Shown: positions 28,595-37,875, counted from the stretch's first letter. The stretch is DNA of 64,000 bases from Burkholderiales bacterium (GCA_016703325.1 JADJCH010000012.1:47401-111400), one strand, 5' to 3'. A program made the numbers and translations. The notes: generated from the letters alone by a model not told the origin.

Positions 28595-29449
28595 ATGAAC
28601 TCCAACCTCCTGCACCGCGCCATCCTCTTCGGCCTGCTCGGCCTGTTCGCCCTGTTCTTCCTGCTGCCGCTGTACGTGATGGTGGCCACGTCACTCAAGG
28701 ACATGGACCAGGTGCGCCTGGGCCACCTGCTGTCCCTGCCCGCCAGCCTGGACTTCACCGCCTGGGGCAAGGCCTGGAACCAGGCCTGCACCGGCACCGA
28801 CTGCCGCGGCCTGCAGCCCTACTTCTGGAACTCGCTGGCCATGATCGTCCCCGCGGTGGCCATCTCCACCACGCTGGGCGCACTCAACGGCTACATCCTC
28901 ACCAAGTGGCGCTTCAAGGGCAGCGAGCTGCTGTTCTCTCTGATGCTGTTCGGCGTGTTCATGCCGCTGCAGGTGGTGCTGCTGCCGATGTCGCAGGTGC
29001 TGGGCTGGCTGGGCCTGTCCGACAGCATCTGGGGGCTGGTGACGGTGCACGTGCTGATGGGCCTGGCCTCGACCACGCTGTTCTTCCGCAACTACTACAT
29101 CGGGCTGCCCGATGAGCTGATCAAGGCCGCGATGCTGGACGGCGCCGGCTTCTTCCGCATCTTCTGGCGCATCGTGCTGCCGCTGTCCACGCCGATCCTG
29201 GTGGTGACGCTGATCTGGCAGTTCACCAACATCTGGAACGACTTCCTCTTCGGCGTCATCTTCTCCGGCGCCGACAGCAAGCCGATCACGGTGGGCCTGA
29301 ACAACCTGGCCAACACCTCCAGCTCGGTCAAGGAATACAACGTGGACATGGCCGCGGCCATGATCGCCGCGCTGCCCACGCTGCTCGTCTACGTGGTCGC
29401 CGGCAAGTACTTCGTGCGCGGCCTCACCGCCGGCGCAGTGAAAGGTTGA
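28595..29449 (+). CDS. gtsC: Sugar ABC transporter permease
   Basis: A 284-residue MalG-type permease with six helices; the first is at about residues 10-30 (LFGLLGLFALFFLLPLYVMV). The EAA loop is IKAAMLDGAGFFRIFWRIVLPLS. GGGAG lies a few bases before the ATG. The Cys-containing periplasmic insert NQACTGTDCRGLQPYFWNS is typical of GtsC-like proteins. It is followed within nine bases by the ATPase gene. Confidence 0.9.
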   Translation: MNSNLLHRAILFGLLGLFALFFLLPLYVMVATSLKDMDQVRLGHLLSLPASLDFTAWGKAWNQACTGTDCRGLQPYFWNSLAMIVPAVAISTTLGALNGYILTKWRFKGSELLFSLMLFGVFMPLQVVLLPMSQVLGWLGLSDSIWGLVTVHVLMGLASTTLFFRNYYIGLPDELIKAAMLDGAGFFRIFWRIVLPLSTPILVVTLIWQFTNIWNDFLFGVIFSGADSKPITVGLNNLANTSSSVKEYNVDMAAAMIAALPTLLVYVVAGKYFVRGLTAGAVKG

Positions 29450-29457
29450 GCAAGAAC

Positions 29458-30534
29458 ATGGGCGCTCTCTCCATCCGCAACGTGCGCAAGAGCTTCGGCG
29501 ACGTGCACATCCTCAAGGGCATCGACCTGGAGATCGAACAGGGTGACTTCCTCATCCTGGTCGGGCCGTCGGGCTGCGGCAAGTCCACGCTGCTGAACAT
29601 GATCGCGGGACTGGACACGCCCACCGACGGCACGATCCACATCGGCGACCGGGACGTGACCCACGCCTTGCCCAAGGACCGCGACATCGCCATGGTGTTC
29701 CAGAGCTACGCGCTCTACCCGAACATGAACGTGGCGCAGAACATCGCCTTCGGCCTGGAGATGCGCAAGGTGCCCCAGGCCGAACGCAACGCCGCGGTGG
29801 CCCGCGTGGCCAGGATGCTGCAGATCGAGCACCTGCTCGACCGCAAGCCCGGTGCGCTCTCCGGCGGCCAGCGCCAGCGCGTGGCGATGGGCCGGGCCCT
29901 GGCGCGCGACCCTGCGCTGTTCCTGTTCGATGAGCCGCTGTCCAACCTGGACGCCAAGCTGCGGGTGGAGATGCGCGCCGAGATCAAGCGCCTGCACCAG
30001 GCCACCCGCACCACCACCGTCTACGTCACCCACGACCAGGTGGAGGCGATGACGCTGGGTGACCACATCGCGGTGATGAAGGACGGCATCCTGCAGCAGT
30101 TCGGCAGCCCGCACGACATCTACACCCGGCCCGCCACGCAGTTCGTCGCCGAGTTCATCGGCTCGCCGGCCATGAACCTGGTGTCCGCCAAGGTCACCGG
30201 CGGCGGTCTGGCCGCCCACGGCGTGGAGTTGCCGCTGTCTCAGGCGCAGCGCCAGGCCCTGGCGGCAGCCGGCCTGGCCAACGGCGCGGAGGTCAACTAC
30301 GGCCTGCGCCCGGAGGCACTCAGCCTGGCCGACGCAGGTCTGTCGGCCCACATCACGATGGTCGAGCCCACCGGCCCGGAAACCTATGTGACGCTGGACA
30401 GCGCAGTGGGCCACCTGGTGGTGCGCGCCCCCGGCAAGTTCCACCCGATGGTGGGCGATACCGTCAAGCTGGCCTGGAGCACGGAGGACGTGCACCTGTT
30501 TGACGCGAAGACACAGAAGCGCATCGGGGACTGA
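29458..30534 (+). CDS. Sugar ABC transporter ATP-binding protein (MalK/UgpC type)
   Basis: The ATPase for the GtsABC importer, 358 residues. Walker A is GPSGCGKST, the Q-loop MVFQSYALYPNMNVAQN, signature LSGGQRQRVAMGRA, Walker B FLFDEPLSNLDAKLR and the H-loop VYVTHDQVEAM. A C-terminal OB/TOBE domain (about 240-358) is the MalK-type regulatory domain. I chose the ATG at 29458; a TTG at 29446 that overlaps the gtsC stop would add four residues and sits nearer to the AAAGG upstream, so it cannot be excluded. Such ATPases are often shared between several sugar transporters. Confidence 0.9.
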   Translation: MGALSIRNVRKSFGDVHILKGIDLEIEQGDFLILVGPSGCGKSTLLNMIAGLDTPTDGTIHIGDRDVTHALPKDRDIAMVFQSYALYPNMNVAQNIAFGLEMRKVPQAERNAAVARVARMLQIEHLLDRKPGALSGGQRQRVAMGRALARDPALFLFDEPLSNLDAKLRVEMRAEIKRLHQATRTTTVYVTHDQVEAMTLGDHIAVMKDGILQQFGSPHDIYTRPATQFVAEFIGSPAMNLVSAKVTGGGLAAHGVELPLSQAQRQALAAAGLANGAEVNYGLRPEALSLADAGLSAHITMVEPTGPETYVTLDSAVGHLVVRAPGKFHPMVGDTVKLAWSTEDVHLFDAKTQKRIGD

Positions 30535-30594
30535 GCGGCATTTCACTCGCACCCAGATCGGTGCACCCTGGAGCAGGGATCGATATTGCGGTTT

Positions 30595-30610
30595 CTGCCG
30601 AATGCGGCAG
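30595..30610. other. Small inverted repeat before the galactose oxidase gene
   Basis: CTGCCG-AATG-CGGCAG is a perfect six-base-pair inverted repeat in the 125-base gap between the sugar-transport ATPase and the large lipoprotein gene. It could be a weak terminator without a T run or an operator; the sequence does not decide. Confidence 0.35.
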
Positions 30611-30659
30611 CAACAGGTCTTGATACGATGGACACAATTTGTTTCGATTGTGGCCATCC

Positions 30660-33600
30660 ATGCGCAGCCTTGCTCCACCTCCTGAAGCCCGGACGGGCCT
30701 GACCCGGGCCGTCCCGCTGGCTCTTGCCCTGTCCCTGTCCCTGGCCGCTGTTCTGGCAGGCTGCGGCGCGGACGACCCGCCGGAAGATGAAAACGCCAAC
30801 GGTGCCTCCGCCACCGGTGCATCCACCAACGGCCGCATGCGGGCACAGGCGGTGGCCCTGCCCGCCCAGGCGCGGTGGTCGGCCCTGACCTCGCTGCCGC
30901 TGGTGCCGGTGTCGATGGCCAACCTGCCGGACGGCCGGGTGCTGTTCTGGTCGGCCGAGGAAAAGTTCAGCTTCGGTGCGGCCACCGGGCGCACTTACTT
31001 CGCCACCTACAACCCCGCCACTGGGGCGGTCACCGAGCGCACGGTGACGGAGACCGGGCACAACATGTTCTGCCCCGGCACCACCAACCTGGCCGACGGC
31101 CGGCTGCTGGTCAACGGGGGCATCAGTGCGTCCGGCACCAGCCTGTTCAACCCGGCCACCGGCACCTGGAGCGCGGCACAGCCGATGAACATCGCTCGCG
31201 GCTACCAGGCCAACACGCTGCTGCGCGACGGCTCGGTGCTGACGCTGGGCGGCTCCTGGAGCGGGGGGGTGGGCAACAAGCACGGCGAGGTCTGGACGGC
31301 CAGCACCGGCTGGCGCCTGCTGCCGGGGGTGAGCATCGAGCCCTTCCTGTCACCGGACCCGTCGCGCAACTTCGGCGGCGACAGCCACTTCATGCTGCTG
31401 CCCGCCGGCAATGGCAAGGTCTTCCATGCCGGGCCGGGCATCAACATGCACTGGATCAGCACCGACGGCAGCGGCCGGGTGGCCGATGCCGGTCCGCGCG
31501 GCGATGACGAGTTCAGCGTCAGCGGCAATGCGGTGATGTACGAGCAGGGCAAGATCCTGAAGACCGGCGGCGGCCCGGGCTACGACAGCGTCAATGCCAA
31601 CGCCAACAGCTACGTCATCGACATCAACGCCGGCGTGCAGGTGCGCAAGCTCTCGCCGATGGCCTACCGCCGCGCCTTCCACAACAGCGTGGTGCTGCCC
31701 AACGGGCAGGTGGTGATCATCGGCGGGCAGACCTACGCGGTGGGTTTCTCCGACAACAACTCGGTGCTGGTGCCTGAACTGTGGGACCCGACCACCCAGG
31801 CCTTCACCCCCCTGCCCCCGATTTCGGCCCCGCGCAATTACCACAGCGTGGCCATGCTGCTGCCCGATGCCCGGGTGCTTTCGGCCGGCGGCGGCCTCTG
31901 CGGTGCCGGCTGTGCGGCCAACCACCCCGACCTGCAGATCCTCACGCCCCACTACCTGCTCAACCCGGATGGCACAGCCGCCACCCGCCCGGTGATCAAC
32001 TCGGCACCCACCACGCTGCGGTACGGCCAGACCGGCACGGTGACCACCGACAGCGCGGTGACCGCGTTCTCCCTGGTGCGGATGTCCTCCACCACCCACA
32101 CGGTGGCCAATGACCAGCGACGCCTGGCGCTGAGCTTTCGACCCACCGGCAGCAACAGCTACGAGATCGACCTGCCCACCAACCCCGGCTGGGCGCTGCC
32201 GGGTGATTGGATGCTGTTCGCCCTGAACGCCGACGGCGTGCCGTCGGTGGCGAAGATCCTGCGCATCTCGCTGGACGGAGCGGCCACCTTCGCCGCCATC
32301 GACGACCCCAGTTCCACCACCGGTGCACCGGTGTCCCTGCAGCCGGCGGTGACCGCCGCCGGCGGCAGTTCCCTGTCGTTTGCCGCCACCGGGCTGCCGC
32401 CGGGCCTGAGCGTCAGCGCCTCCAGCGGGGCCATCACCGGCACGCCGAGCGCGGCCGGGCGTTATCTGGTCACGCTGTCGGTCACTTCCACCGGCAGCAA
32501 CACCGCCACGGTGTCGACGCAGTTCACCTGGGGGGTGCACAGCGCGTCCGACCTGGTGCCAGGCCTGAAGGCCGAGTACTTCGGCAGCAAGGACCTCAGC
32601 GGCACGGCGCTGCGCATCGCCACCGAGGCGGTGGATTTCGACTGGTCCACCAACGCCCCGGGCGGCGGCGTGCCGGCCGACAATTTCTCGGTGCGCTGGA
32701 GCGGCTGGCTGGAGCCCAGCGTGAGCGGCAACCATGTGATCCAGTCCGAGTCGGACGACGGTGTGCGCGTCTGGGTCAACAACACCCTGGTGATCGACCA
32801 ATGGGCGGACCGCCCGGCCACCTTGCATAACAGCCCGGCGATTGCGCTGACCGCCGGTCAACGGGTGCCCATTCGCATGGAGTACTACGAGGCGGGTGGC
32901 TTTGCGGTGGCACGCCTGCGCTGGTCCCAGCCGGGCAGCAGCAGCTTTGCGGCCATCCCCCTGGCCAACCTGCGCAGCGCCAGCCTGAACAGCAACCGCC
33001 CGCCGGTGCTCACAACTCCCGCTGCAGTCACCACCGAGCAGGGCCAGGCCGCCAGCCTGGCCATCTCTGCCAGCGACCCGGACGGCGACCCGTTGAGCTA
33101 CAGCGCCGCCGGGCTGCCTCCCGGATTGAGCATCGGTCCGGCCACCGGCGTGATCAGCGGCAGCCCCAGCTCGGCGGGCAGCTACAGCGTCACCATCGTG
33201 ATCGATGACGGCCGGGGCGGCAGCCAGGCCACCCAGTTCAGCTGGACGGTCCTGTCCGCCACCGCGCAGCTCCAGCCGGTGCTGGCCCCTGCCGTCGCCA
33301 GCGGCGGCTCGGCCAGCTACACCGCGCAGACCGGCAATGCCGGCAGCTTCACCTACCAGTGGAGCTGGGGGGATGGCAGCGCCGACAGCGCCTGGAGCAG
33401 TTCACCCACCGCCAGCCACGTCTACGCCAACCCGGGCACCTACCAGGTCACGCTGAGCGCCCGCACCGCCGACGGCCGCATCACCACCCAGACCTTCTGG
33501 CAGGCGGTGCTGGGCAGCACCGGCCAGGCCGGCCGCAGCTCCGGGCCGATCCTGGTGGAGCCGCGCAGCAGCGGCGCCGCCCGGGTGTGGGTGGTCAACC

Positions 33601-36600
33601 CGGACAACGACTCGGTCTCGGTGTTCGACAGCGCCACGCGCAGCCGCGTGGCCGAGATCCCGGTCGGCAGTGCGCCGCGCAGCCTGGCGCTGGCGCCCAG
33701 CGGCCGCATCTGGGTGGTCAACAAGGGCGCTTCGTCGATCTCCATCGTTTCGCCGGACACACTCACGGTGGCGCAGACGGTGGCCCTGCCACGCGCGTCC
33801 ATGCCCTACGGCATCGTCATCGGAGCCGACGGCGTGGCCTACGTGACACTGGAGGCCACCGGGCAGGTGCTGCGCATCGACGCCAACGGCGCGGCGGGCA
33901 CACCGGCCAGCGTGGCCCCCAACGTGAGGCACCTGGCACTCAACGCCGCAGGCACGCAGCTGCTGGTGGCGCGTTTCGTGACGCCGCCGCTGCCGGGCGA
34001 AGCCACCGCGACCGTGAGCCCCACCGCCAGCACAGGGGCCGAGGTCCGCTTGCTCACCCCCAGCACGCTGGTGCAGCAGCGCAACATCGTGCTGCAGAAC
34101 AGCACCAAGGCCGACAACACGGTGCAGGGCCGCGGCATCCCCAACTACCTGGGCGCGCCGGTGATCAGCCCGGACGGCCGCAGCGCCTGGGTGCCCTCCA
34201 AGCAGGACAACGTCCAGCGCGGCCGGCTGCGCGACGGGCTGGACCTGGACTTCCAGAACACGCTGCGGGCCATCTCCTCCCGCATCGACCTGACCACGCA
34301 GGCAGAGGACCTGGCCGGCCGCATCGACCACGACAACTCCGGGCAGGCCAGTGCGGCAGCCTTCCACCCCAACGGGGCCTACCTCTTCGTCGCCCTGGAG
34401 GCCAGCCGCCATGTGGCGGTGGTGGATGCGGTGGGCCAACGCGAGCTGTTCCGGGTGGACACCGGCCGCGCGCCGGAAGGCCTGGCGGTGTCGGCCGACG
34501 GCCTCACGCTGTACGTCCACAACTTCATGGACCGCAGCGTGGGGGTCTATGACCTCAGCCGCCTGGTGCGCTACGGCGAATCGCTGCTGCCCCTGGCCAC
34601 CACCATGTCCTCCGTGGCCAGCGAGAAGCTCAGCGCCACGGTGCTGCGCGGCAAGCAGCTGTTCTACGACGCCCGCGACACCCGCCTGTCGCGCGACGCC
34701 TACATCTCCTGCGCCGGCTGCCACAACGACGGCGGCCACGACGGGCGCACCTGGGACTTCACCGGCTTTGGCGAAGGCCTGCGCAACACCATCAGCCTGC
34801 GCGGCCGGGCGGCGGTACAGGGCCGCCTGCACTGGAGCGCCAACTTCGACGAACTGCAGGATTTCGAGGGCCAGATCCGCAGCCTGGCGCAGGGCAGCGG
34901 CCTGATGACGGACGCACAGTTCAACACCGGCACCCGCAGCCAGCCGCTGGGCGACCCCAAGGCTGGCGTGTCCACCGACCTGGACGCGCTGGCCGCCTAC
35001 GTGGCCTCCCTCAACACCGCCGACCCCACGCCCTACCGCCAGGCGGACGGCAGCCTCACCACCGCGGCGGTGGCCGGCCGCAGTGTCTTTGCGGCGCAGT
35101 GCATCAGCTGCCACGGCGGGGCGGACTTCACCGACTCGGCCGGGGGTGCGTTGCGCAACATCGGCACCCTCAAGGCCAGCAGCGGCAACCGACTGGGCGG
35201 CGCACTCACCGGCATCGACACGCCCACGCTGCGCGACGTCTGGGCCACCGCGCCCTACCTGCACGACGGCTCGGCCGGCACGGTCGAGGCGGCCATCCAG
35301 GCCCACAACGGGTTCACGCCCGGCGCCACCGACCTGGCCAACGTGGCGGCCTTCGTGCGGCAGATCGGGCGCGAGGAGGCGGCCGTGACCGGTGCCTCCG
35401 CCACCGCCTCCGCGATCTGGGGCTCCAGCAGCGGCACACCTTTCACCGACCCGGTGGTGGCCAACCAGCAGCTGGTGGGCGTCACGGTGCGCGCGGGGTA
35501 CTGGATCGACTCCATCCAGGGCCTGGCCACCCCCAGCGACCTGCCGGTGCATGGCGGCACCGGCGGGGCTGGCAGCACCTTCATGCTGCCGGCCGGCGAG
35601 TACCTGGTGCGCGTCTTCGGCAAGACCGGCAGCAACCTGCTCAATCCGGCGGTGTCGCAGATCAGCTTCGTCACCAACACCGGACGGGTGTTCGGCCCCT
35701 TCGGCGAGGGCCTGGGGCAGGACCCGACCACACCCTTCGACTTCACCGTGCCCGCCGGCAGCCGCATCGTCGGTTTCACCGGCAGTGCCGGCAGCTTCCT
35801 CAACGCCATCGGGGTGCTGTATGCCAGCGGTGTGCCGCAGCCGCCCGCCACGCCGTCGTCACCGGTGTACGGCAGCGCCACCGGCACCGCCTTCACCGAC
35901 AGCGTGGCCAGCGGTCAGGTGATCACCGGGGTGACGGTGCGCGCGGGCTACTGGATCGACAGCATCCAGGCCCAGGCCAGCCCGGCCAACCTGCCGGTGC
36001 ACGGTGGCAGCGGGGGTGCCGCCTACGGCTTCACCCTGGCCAGTGGAGAGCACCTGGTGCGCATCTACGGCAGGACCGGCTCCAACGCGGTGGCGCCCGC
36101 GGTGTCGCAGATCAGCTTCGTCACCAGCAACGGCCGGGTGTTCGGGCCCTACGGGGAAGGCCTCGGGCAGGATCCCACCACCGCCTTCGACTTCGCGGTG
36201 CCCGCGGGTGGACGCATCGTCGGCTTCACCGGCCGGGCATCGGACTTCCTCAACGCCATCGGTGTGCTGTACCTGGTGGATGGCTCCAGTGCCACACCCC
36301 GGTCCTCCCCGCTGTTCGGCCCGGCCAGCGGCGTGGCCTTCACCGACAGTGTGGTCAGCGGCCAGGCCCTGACCGGAGTCACGCTGCGCAGCGGCTACTG
36401 GGTGGACAGCCTGCAGGGGTTGGCCAGCCCAGCCAACCTGGCGGCTCACGGCGGCAACGGGGGCGAGGCGGCCAGCTTCACCCTGCCGGCGGGTGAGTAC
36501 CTGGTGCGCATCTACGGCAAGACCGGCTCCAACGCGGTGGCCCCTGCCGTGTCGCAGATCAGCTTCGTCACCAACACCGGCCGGGTCTTCGGCCCCTACG

Positions 36601-36728
36601 CACTCGGCCTGGGGCAGGACCCGACCACCGACTTCGACTTCACCGTGCCGGCGGGCAGTCGCATCGTCGGTTTCACCGGCCGGGCCTCCGAGTTCCTCAA
36701 TGCCATCGGCGTGTTGTTCCTGCCGTGA
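30660..36728 (+). CDS. Giant surface lipoprotein: galactose oxidase + PA14/Ig/PKD + beta-propeller + di-haem peroxidase (MauG-like) + three jacalin-like repeats
   Basis: A 2022-residue protein. A lipoprotein signal ends in LAGC (about residue 38). Residues 60-540 are a galactose oxidase domain with every key residue: C138 in MFCPG and Y182 in ARGYQ (Tyr-Cys cofactor), W200 in GGSWSGG, ligands Y394/H395 in RNYHS and H480 in THTV. The spacings 138-182, 182-200 and 395-480 equal those of Fusarium galactose oxidase (228-272, 272-290, 496-581). Then follow an Ig-like He_PIG domain (545-626), PA14 (637-780), a second He_PIG (781-865), PKD (870-951), a YncE-like propeller (967-1317), a di-haem cytochrome c peroxidase/MauG-like domain with CAGCH (1351-1355) and CISCH (1481-1485), and three ~150-residue jacalin-like repeats (1584-2022). 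A TTG at 30639 is a less likely start. Predicted role: oxidise primary alcohols of galactose-type sugars at the cell surface. Confidence 0.85.
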   Translation: MRSLAPPPEARTGLTRAVPLALALSLSLAAVLAGCGADDPPEDENANGASATGASTNGRMRAQAVALPAQARWSALTSLPLVPVSMANLPDGRVLFWSAEEKFSFGAATGRTYFATYNPATGAVTERTVTETGHNMFCPGTTNLADGRLLVNGGISASGTSLFNPATGTWSAAQPMNIARGYQANTLLRDGSVLTLGGSWSGGVGNKHGEVWTASTGWRLLPGVSIEPFLSPDPSRNFGGDSHFMLLPAGNGKVFHAGPGINMHWISTDGSGRVADAGPRGDDEFSVSGNAVMYEQGKILKTGGGPGYDSVNANANSYVIDINAGVQVRKLSPMAYRRAFHNSVVLPNGQVVIIGGQTYAVGFSDNNSVLVPELWDPTTQAFTPLPPISAPRNYHSVAMLLPDARVLSAGGGLCGAGCAANHPDLQILTPHYLLNPDGTAATRPVINSAPTTLRYGQTGTVTTDSAVTAFSLVRMSSTTHTVANDQRRLALSFRPTGSNSYEIDLPTNPGWALPGDWMLFALNADGVPSVAKILRISLDGAATFAAIDDPSSTTGAPVSLQPAVTAAGGSSLSFAATGLPPGLSVSASSGAITGTPSAAGRYLVTLSVTSTGSNTATVSTQFTWGVHSASDLVPGLKAEYFGSKDLSGTALRIATEAVDFDWSTNAPGGGVPADNFSVRWSGWLEPSVSGNHVIQSESDDGVRVWVNNTLVIDQWADRPATLHNSPAIALTAGQRVPIRMEYYEAGGFAVARLRWSQPGSSSFAAIPLANLRSASLNSNRPPVLTTPAAVTTEQGQAASLAISASDPDGDPLSYSAAGLPPGLSIGPATGVISGSPSSAGSYSVTIVIDDGRGGSQATQFSWTVLSATAQLQPVLAPAVASGGSASYTAQTGNAGSFTYQWSWGDGSADSAWSSSPTASHVYANPGTYQVTLSARTADGRITTQTFWQAVLGSTGQAGRSSGPILVEPRSSGAARVWVVNPDNDSVSVFDSATRSRVAEIPVGSAPRSLALAPSGRIWVVNKGASSISIVSPDTLTVAQTVALPRASMPYGIVIGADGVAYVTLEATGQVLRIDANGAAGTPASVAPNVRHLALNAAGTQLLVARFVTPPLPGEATATVSPTASTGAEVRLLTPSTLVQQRNIVLQNSTKADNTVQGRGIPNYLGAPVISPDGRSAWVPSKQDNVQRGRLRDGLDLDFQNTLRAISSRIDLTTQAEDLAGRIDHDNSGQASAAAFHPNGAYLFVALEASRHVAVVDAVGQRELFRVDTGRAPEGLAVSADGLTLYVHNFMDRSVGVYDLSRLVRYGESLLPLATTMSSVASEKLSATVLRGKQLFYDARDTRLSRDAYISCAGCHNDGGHDGRTWDFTGFGEGLRNTISLRGRAAVQGRLHWSANFDELQDFEGQIRSLAQGSGLMTDAQFNTGTRSQPLGDPKAGVSTDLDALAAYVASLNTADPTPYRQADGSLTTAAVAGRSVFAAQCISCHGGADFTDSAGGALRNIGTLKASSGNRLGGALTGIDTPTLRDVWATAPYLHDGSAGTVEAAIQAHNGFTPGATDLANVAAFVRQIGREEAAVTGASATASAIWGSSSGTPFTDPVVANQQLVGVTVRAGYWIDSIQGLATPSDLPVHGGTGGAGSTFMLPAGEYLVRVFGKTGSNLLNPAVSQISFVTNTGRVFGPFGEGLGQDPTTPFDFTVPAGSRIVGFTGSAGSFLNAIGVLYASGVPQPPATPSSPVYGSATGTAFTDSVASGQVITGVTVRAGYWIDSIQAQASPANLPVHGGSGGAAYGFTLASGEHLVRIYGRTGSNAVAPAVSQISFVTSNGRVFGPYGEGLGQDPTTAFDFAVPAGGRIVGFTGRASDFLNAIGVLYLVDGSSATPRSSPLFGPASGVAFTDSVVSGQALTGVTLRSGYWVDSLQGLASPANLAAHGGNGGEAASFTLPAGEYLVRIYGKTGSNAVAPAVSQISFVTNTGRVFGPYALGLGQDPTTDFDFTVPAGSRIVGFTGRASEFLNAIGVLFLP
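35410..36725 (+). repeat. Three tandem ~450-base coding repeats (jacalin-like modules)
   Basis: The 3' end of the giant gene encodes three consecutive modules. The shared GVTVRAGYWIDS-type segment starts at 35478, 35928 and 36375 or close by, a period of 150 and 149 codons. Each module contains SQISFVT, GRVFGP, GLGQDPTT, VPAG, RIVGFTG and FLNAIGVL. Long runs of identical bases between modules indicate recent duplication or ongoing gene conversion. Confidence 0.85.
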
Positions 36729-37156
36729 GCCGGGCGACCCGACCGCTGCTGCTGGGTCTGGCGGGTCTGGCCGCCACCGCAGGCCTGGCCGCCGCCACCC
36801 AGCACTGGCAGGAGCGCGCCCGCTGGCAGGAAGCCGGGCAGGCCTTGTACGAAGGGAGTCGGCCTCTCACCGCCCGTCTGGTCGGCCATGAGCAGGACCT
36901 GCCCCCGCAGGCCACCCGCTGCGTCAACTGCCACAGTGGCAGCAGCGCCATCGCTCCGGCGCTGACCCCGGAGCGACTCACGCGCCACCTGCCCCGCCGC
37001 GGCGGCCCGCCCTCCCGCTACGACGAAGCCTCCTTCTGCCGCCTGCTGCGCAGCGGCGTGGACCCGGCCTGGGTGCTGCTGCCCCGGGCCATGCCCCGAT
37101 ACACCCTCCCAGATCGAGAGTGTCGGGAGCTCTGGTTGGCACTCAGCACACGATGA
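36725..37156 (+). CDS. Small exported c-type cytochrome
   Basis: A 143-residue protein with an N-terminal signal/anchor helix (residues 7-24, LLLGLAGLAATAGLAAAT) and a single haem-attachment motif CVNCH (C66, C69, H70). A probable axial methionine is M123 in RAMPRY. The N-terminal helix may remain uncleaved as a membrane anchor. The start is GTG at 36725, overlapping the stop of the giant lipoprotein gene (GTGA), so translation is coupled. Its stop in turn overlaps the start of the SCO gene. It is the obvious electron donor or acceptor for the di-haem domain encoded just upstream; no close family name is recognised. Confidence 0.82.
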   Translation: MSRATRPLLLGLAGLAATAGLAAATQHWQERARWQEAGQALYEGSRPLTARLVGHEQDLPPQATRCVNCHSGSSAIAPALTPERLTRHLPRRGGPPSRYDEASFCRLLRSGVDPAWVLLPRAMPRYTLPDRECRELWLALSTR

Positions 37157-37800
37157 CCCGATCCGTCCTGCTCCCTTGCCCCGCCGAAGTCGGTCAGCCC
37201 GGCCCGGCCACAGGCGCCATCTCGCGCCGCCAGTGGCTGGCCGCCTTCGGAGCGTTGGCCCTGTGCGCCGGCCAGGAGAGCCTGGCCGCCCATGGTGACC
37301 TTGGCCCGGTTGAGCCGCGCGTCCTCCCACCCGACCTTGAACTGACCCTGCACGACGGGCGGCGCACCCGGCTGAGCGGCTTGCTGCAGGGTCACATCAC
37401 CGCGCTGCAGCTGATGTTCACCGCCTGCAGCTCCACCTGCCCGATCCAGGGTGCGATCTTCTCCGCGCTGCAGCAGGCGCTGGCCGGACGGCTCCCGGCT
37501 GCCCGGCTGCTGTCGATCAGCCTGGACCCCTTGAACGATCACCCTGCCCAACTGTCGAGCTGGCTGCGAACCCATGGAGCAGGTGCGACCTGGCAAGCCG
37601 CCGCCCCACCGGCACGCCATGCCGATGTGATGCTGGATTTTGTGCAGGGCCGCCCCAAAGCCGGGTCGGTGGGTGACCGGCACAACGCCCAGATCTTCCT
37701 GTTCGACACCCGAGGCCGACTGGCCTATCGCAGTGCCGAGTTTGCGGCGGCAGCCGACCTCGCGCGCCTCATGCAGCAGCTGGCGGCGCAGCCCGGTTGA
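37153..37800 (+). CDS. SCO1/SenC-family copper chaperone
   Basis: A 215-residue thioredoxin-fold protein. The copper ligands of SCO proteins are present: the CxxxC pair C92/C96 in TACSSTCPIQG and H177 in DRHNAQIFLFD. The N-terminus has a twin-arginine-like export signal (ISRRQWLAAFGALALC, about residues 23-39), so it may be exported folded. The ATG at 37153 overlaps the cytochrome stop. SCO proteins normally deliver copper to CuA of cytochrome oxidase, but no oxidase subunit is here; next to a galactose oxidase domain the likely client is that mononuclear copper site. The Streptomyces GlxA-Sco pairing is a known parallel. Confidence 0.85.
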   Translation: MTRSVLLPCPAEVGQPGPATGAISRRQWLAAFGALALCAGQESLAAHGDLGPVEPRVLPPDLELTLHDGRRTRLSGLLQGHITALQLMFTACSSTCPIQGAIFSALQQALAGRLPAARLLSISLDPLNDHPAQLSSWLRTHGAGATWQAAAPPARHADVMLDFVQGRPKAGSVGDRHNAQIFLFDTRGRLAYRSAEFAAAADLARLMQQLAAQPG

Positions 37801-37875
37801 ACGGGCGTACGGCCCCCGTCCTCTTCTCGCTCCTATTCCTGATCCTGTTCCGCACCTTCTTCCGCGCCCACGTGC

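Noticed and set aside
33402..35552. A 716-codon minus-strand frame opposite the giant lipoprotein gene.
   Set aside because: Shadow of the plus-strand frame; no recognisable motif or ribosome site.
37801..37875. Possible bidirectional terminator (ACGGG...CCCGT) between the SCO gene and rng.
   Set aside because: The stem is only five or six pairs with a long loop and no T run; support is too weak.
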